In this document: piece by piece, positions 59,801 through 64,000 of the stretch
Layout: each line of letters begins with the position of its first letter
How positions within the stretch are numbered: the first letter of the stretch is position 1
Assembly (NCBI GenBank): GCA_963969395.1
Contig: OZ017804.1
Location: forward strand, 3,534,001 to 3,598,000
Length of the DNA stretch: 64,000 nt
Direction of reading: 5' to 3'
Origin: Pseudoscleropodium purum
Lineage: Eukaryota; Streptophyta; Bryopsida; Hypnales; Brachytheciaceae
The notes under the pieces: generated by a model
Told to the model about the DNA's origin: nothing
What the model saw: only the letters and a program-made list of their open reading frames with translations
The model's database searches: none
Translations under genes and position numbers: made by a program

Positions 59801-62800
59801 AGTAAAAAAATGTCAAATATCCCACATCCTTTGTGAGCTGAAGTGATGTCCCTTAAATACAAATATGGGGTGAAGGGATATTTAAGCTTAAGTACCCATC
59901 TCTTTTTTTGACCCAATGACAAAATAATATATGCAAGCCTTTCAAATTTTTTGAAAAATTTAACCACTTATATCTGAATGACACATCTATATCATCAATT
60001 TTTTATACAAACACATATTTCTTAGAAAGCCACATTTTTACTCAGTGACAATGAACTTGAAAGAGGCAATAACTACCTTTTTAGAGACTATGTCATAAGA
60101 TAATTTAATTGTCACCTTTGCATATTTTTGTCTTGTCTAAAAATTTATGCTTTCTCAATATAAGAGTCAACAATCTATTCTGGATACATTCATAATCCAA
60201 AATTTGAAATTCATAGTACATTTGTACCAAATCCAAAAGATATATGTTAAAAATATAAATTTGAAGTACAAATATCTGATTTCTACTACTAGCAAGATCC
60301 CAAAAAATTAATAAAATTTAATGATGAGAACCATATTTAACTCCTAAATTTCTTTCATTAAAAAATAAAGAATACTTTCAAAATTGTACCAAAACAACAC
60401 CTTTAATAAAAAAGATTGTATATAAAATTTTATGTATTTTGAAGAACAATTAACCCTAAAATCTCATTCTTGACTTTTGCTACAATGTGTGTAAAAAAAT
60501 TGAAGACTTTGAAGCATTGTTGGAGTAAGATCCCTGTACACAAAAAGAATCAACTATTGCTACTTTACTCAAAGTTACCAAAACAATCCAAAACCATTTT
60601 GGATTTAACCTTGGAACAATGTTGCAGAATAGAGTGGTGTGATGGATGATTTCACTTGAGACTATAGAATGGAAAGAAATATTTTTCATCCAATATTTTT
60701 TGGAAAAGTTTCTTGAGTACATTTTCAACAAATAGTATTGCAAATTCCCTTTTTACTATATTATTGACTTTTCTAAGAAAGAAGAGGCTTAATCCAAGAA
60801 TCAACTTTGTAGTGTATATTGGCCAATTCTTACTATATCATCTTGATGTGAATTTTAGTATAAAAATGATATTTGTCAAATTTGAATTCAACTACTGAAG
60901 TGAAGCTTGTCAAAGGCAATGCTACAATTTCTACTCTAATGAAAAATTATGAAAAATTCCTACATTTTCATATTTTGTAGCAATATGAACTTTAGATCCA
61001 TATCTATGGTTTGTTGATTTTCAAATTTTGGAGAGACATGGTAACTTTGGTTTATATTATGATTTTGTACATTTTAATTTACATCTATAGTGAAAACTTC
61101 AAATTTTTTGAACATAATCAATATTTGATATGAATTGTCTTTATTATTTTCTTTAAAAATTCATAGTAATTTCAATTTTTTTCCAAAAATATTTGAAAAT
61201 TATATATCTTGTAGCAAAAAATATGATTTCATCTTTGAAAAATAAACATAAAATTTTTCATTCATATCTAATTGCAAAATGGCAATAGATAAAGTGATGG
61301 ACATGGACAATGAGGCTTAAAATAAGTGGTCATTGGCTTGTCCTTGTATGGTTAAAAGAGCATAAGGAATTAACCCCCAAATTGAACAAAAAGCCAACAT
61401 TTTGATAAGTTGTATCAATATTTTTTGAATCATAACCATACAAATATAAACTAAATATGTTATACGTCATATAGAAAAAGAACAAATAACAATATCACCT
61501 ATGGATTGTAAGATTATAATATTTGATTATGAGGGTGTTAAAATTATGAAAGTGATTTCAAGTCATTTAATTCTTTTTTACATGTCAAATCTAAAAAATT
61601 GGTCACTAAAAAAAATATAAAGTTAAAGGACATAATGTGCATAACTTCAATCAATTTATAACTTCTCAAAATCTCTTCTACCCTTTTTCAACCCCTAGAT
61701 GCCTAAACTGCATGTTTTGGCAATATAGAAATGTTGGGTAGTTCACTATGAATGGAGTCTTTATTTATTTTCTTTGAAATTTTAACACAATATGTATCCA
61801 AGGAGTAATTTTAAGGCTCAATAATTTTCATAACTTTTGATTACATGGTTAAAAAGTTATTGTATGATATGTGTTTTCATTACTCATCGGGCAACAACAA
61901 AAATTTCTTTAAAAATCACTTTTATAAGAAATTAAAATTTGAAATTGGTTCTATAGATTTACATATACTTTCTATTTTGATCAATGAGTCAAAAGTTATG
62001 AGGAATTTTAGTTTTTGAGAGTTTGTGGGTTGTTATTGATTCTCTACTCTAGGACAAACTTCAAAGTCCTTTATTTAACTCAGTCTTCAACATTTTCAGA
62101 AAAAAATTAAAAAAAATGTAAGTGTAGATTGTTTATTACAACATTACACCCATTGGAATTGACATTTTTCAATTTCATAAATAAATTGTTAACAATTTAG
62201 TATTTTGAATCAATCTCTCCTTCTTTCTACTTACTATTTTTTTCCTATATGTTGTAGAATTCATAATGATCTAAAAATTTTCAAGCATGTAGCCAACTTG
62301 AATTGAAGAATGAATTTAAAGAGTTATTACCGTTTTGGACATTTTTTCATATAAATGTGACCTTATAAAGTGCAGCTGCCCAAATTTTTGCAAGGCCAAA
62401 AAAAGGATATTTGTGACTTCAAATACTAATATCTTGCAATCTACATGGTGAAAATTTCTGAAAATTTCTGCACATCTTTTCAAACTAGCATACTACAAGA
62501 TCCTATGGTTACATGTGTTCAAAAATGTTGTTTTTCAAAATTTAGTACTTGTGGTACTAGAAATGGCAGTTTTAGAGCAGTTTGGGTGAAAATATAGTCA
62601 AATTCATTTAGGGGTTACAAATGAATTTCTAATGTGAATTTTTCGCTAAGATCTAGAGTATTTGAGGCTCATTTCCAAGAGCTCTCAACACCATAAGAAG
62701 TCAAGATTGCAATGGACACCCTTCCACAAAATCTTGAATAGAAAAATGATAATCAATCGTTTTCAAAACCAAATTTTTTGATGCTAAACTAAACTTCAAA

Positions 62801-62990
62801 AAGACTTTCTCAAAAATATATACTACTAAAAACGACAACTTGGCCAGGTTTTATTTCACTTAAAAGTATTGTCAACACTATAATTTGGTGCCTCGGGCAT
62901 TGTAGAATTAAATGGTCATTTGAGTGGTTGGAGGTGTGTATACCTTACATGGATGACATACTAACATTCATCAGTTTCATTCGACTCTTT
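56876..62990. other. Long AT-rich gene-free region
   Basis: About 6 kb of AT-rich sequence. It includes simple ACTACAAGTACTA repeats near 56945-56985, A-rich tracts at 58440-58600 and ATACAAAATACATATA repeats near 59715-59760. Short frames here (for example 59396-59599 and 59662-59967) have composition-driven sequences and no domains. Confidence 0.5.
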
Positions 62991-64000
62991 CATTTACCGT
63001 TGAATTTATTTCTTCGATTCATCTCTTAACTTAGAATCCATCCCTCCAGGAGAGAAACGAAGCGTAAAAAGCACCCGTTGAACTCTTTGCTTGTTCCATC
63101 CCAGGCTGCTCAAGTGCTGCAAGCCTGCAACTCTGTTCTTCCAACTTCGATTTGCGGCTACCAGTCAATCCCATTGTAGAGACTTGTCAAGGTCGTTGCC
63201 GGAAACCACACTGCAGCTCACAATGTTTACAAATGTCACATATATACCTCGATCGGATAGATTCTGATGATGGTACCCCACGGAGACAACTGTCTAGCTT
63301 CTGGCATGGCAGATTGACTTCAACTTATTATTGATTGATCGATGCAAGCTCGTTTTCAAAATTAAAATTCGTTTTCAATTCATCTCCTTCGCTGAACCTA
63401 CGGACCCAAGTGACCCAACTAGTGTACGCAGATTGACTTCATGCAACTTATAATATATTGATGCAGTTTGATTATAATTCGTTTTCCTCTCCTTGACAGA
63501 ACCTACGGAGCCAACTTCCGGCAGATTGACTTCAACTTATTATTGATGCAGTTCGATTATGATTCGTTTTCCTCTCATGGACTAAACCACACATCCAGTG
63601 CGTGAATGACGTACTGTACAAGCGGCGAACCTATGTTACGTACAAGAGGTTCAGTCTGACTCTTGTAGTGCAGCAAGACTGTCACACTGACTTGTTGTTT
63701 TTCGAGGAAGGATCGAAGCTCTGACTCAGAGCTTAAGTTATCCGTTACCGAGTATCCACACTGTCTAAGGTGGCAGACTGGGCACCTCAGAACCGCCACA
63801 TTTTGCTATTGTGCCTATTGGACTGTTCAAATTTTCAAATTTTCTAGTTGTTGGGAAGTGAAAGGAGGTTCCAACGCACTAAAGAACGTGAAATTTGGAT
63901 ATGGTATGCAAAAGTTATGAAGGGTCAAAGTCTTTCTGGGATAGAGGTTCTAGAATCGTATCTTCCACATAGGTGCATATTGATTTTGGAAATGTCTCTA
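62991..64000. other. GC-richer stretch at the right end, no gene resolved
   Basis: Composition shifts to balanced from ~63040, as around genes elsewhere in this window. A minus-strand frame at 63575-63799 (LRCPVCHLRQCGYSVTD...) has no ATG at its start and no recognised domain. It may be near an exon of a gene lying to the right. Confidence 0.35.
63311..63592 (+). repeat. Tandem repeat, ~93-119-bp units x3
   Basis: Units start at 63311, 63430 and 63523 with AGATTGACTTC. Each continues through ATTGATGCA, ATTCGTTTTCCTCTC and, in the first two, ACCTACGGA(C/G)CCAA. Unit length shrinks from ~119 to ~93 bp. Confidence 0.8.

Noticed and set aside
63575..63799. Minus-strand frame with CPVC
   Set aside because: No ATG start, one CxxC only, no recognised family; composition makes a nearby exon possible but unproven.

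Overview
This is a nuclear plant window. Most of it is AT-rich, repeat-derived DNA with a few genes in GC-richer islands. Introns have plant-type GT/AG borders. The two multi-exon genes match land-plant families (the RCC1/ankyrin protein and HOP2). Transposon families include CACTA, hAT and a hAT-type transposase of the kind I associate with bryophytes and other non-seed plants. An early-diverging land plant (moss or liverwort) is my best guess; this is inference, and no species is claimed.

Layout. (1) 1-4008, minus strand: 5' eight exons of an ankyrin-RCC1 protein, running off the left edge. (2) 4009-6448: intergenic/promoter space shared with the divergent gene HOP2 (6449-8341, seven exons including one of 11 nt). 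(3) 8.3-20.2 kb: no gene. It holds a TIR MITE, a complete 1.76 kb CACTA-type element, a decayed CACTA end, a duplicated 1.2 kb repeat carrying a 77-bp tandem array, and a small hAT-type insertion. (4) 21674-24844: a single-exon 1056-residue protein joining a PARP-type ADP-ribosyltransferase to a UBE2Q-like E2 domain, the most unusual gene here. (5) 26.5-27.3 kb: a decayed hAT-type transposase, then a GC-rich island and a decayed tandem duplication. (6) 32684-35594: a hAT-type element with an exact 8-bp target duplication and GC-rich CGTCCG-loaded ends. (7) 38187-39916: the second CACTA copy. (8) 46497-46808, minus strand: an intronless histone H4 gene with a 6-bp/4-nt stem-loop just past its stop codon. 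(9) 47-57 kb: a nest of elements. There are TTAA-flanked CCC-ended MITEs, two long-hairpin CACTA-type elements that share a tRNA-like core, and one insertion whose empty site is preserved in a paralogous repeat. (10) 53.5-54.2 kb: two orphan exons, one unidentified and one from an LRR receptor N-terminus. (11) 56.9-64 kb: AT-rich and gene-free except for a GC-richer stretch near the right end.

The genes do not form an obvious pathway. HOP2 acts in meiotic recombination, H4 in chromatin, and the PARP-E2 fusion would couple ADP-ribosylation with ubiquitination. Apart from these, the window is mainly a record of nested transposition.
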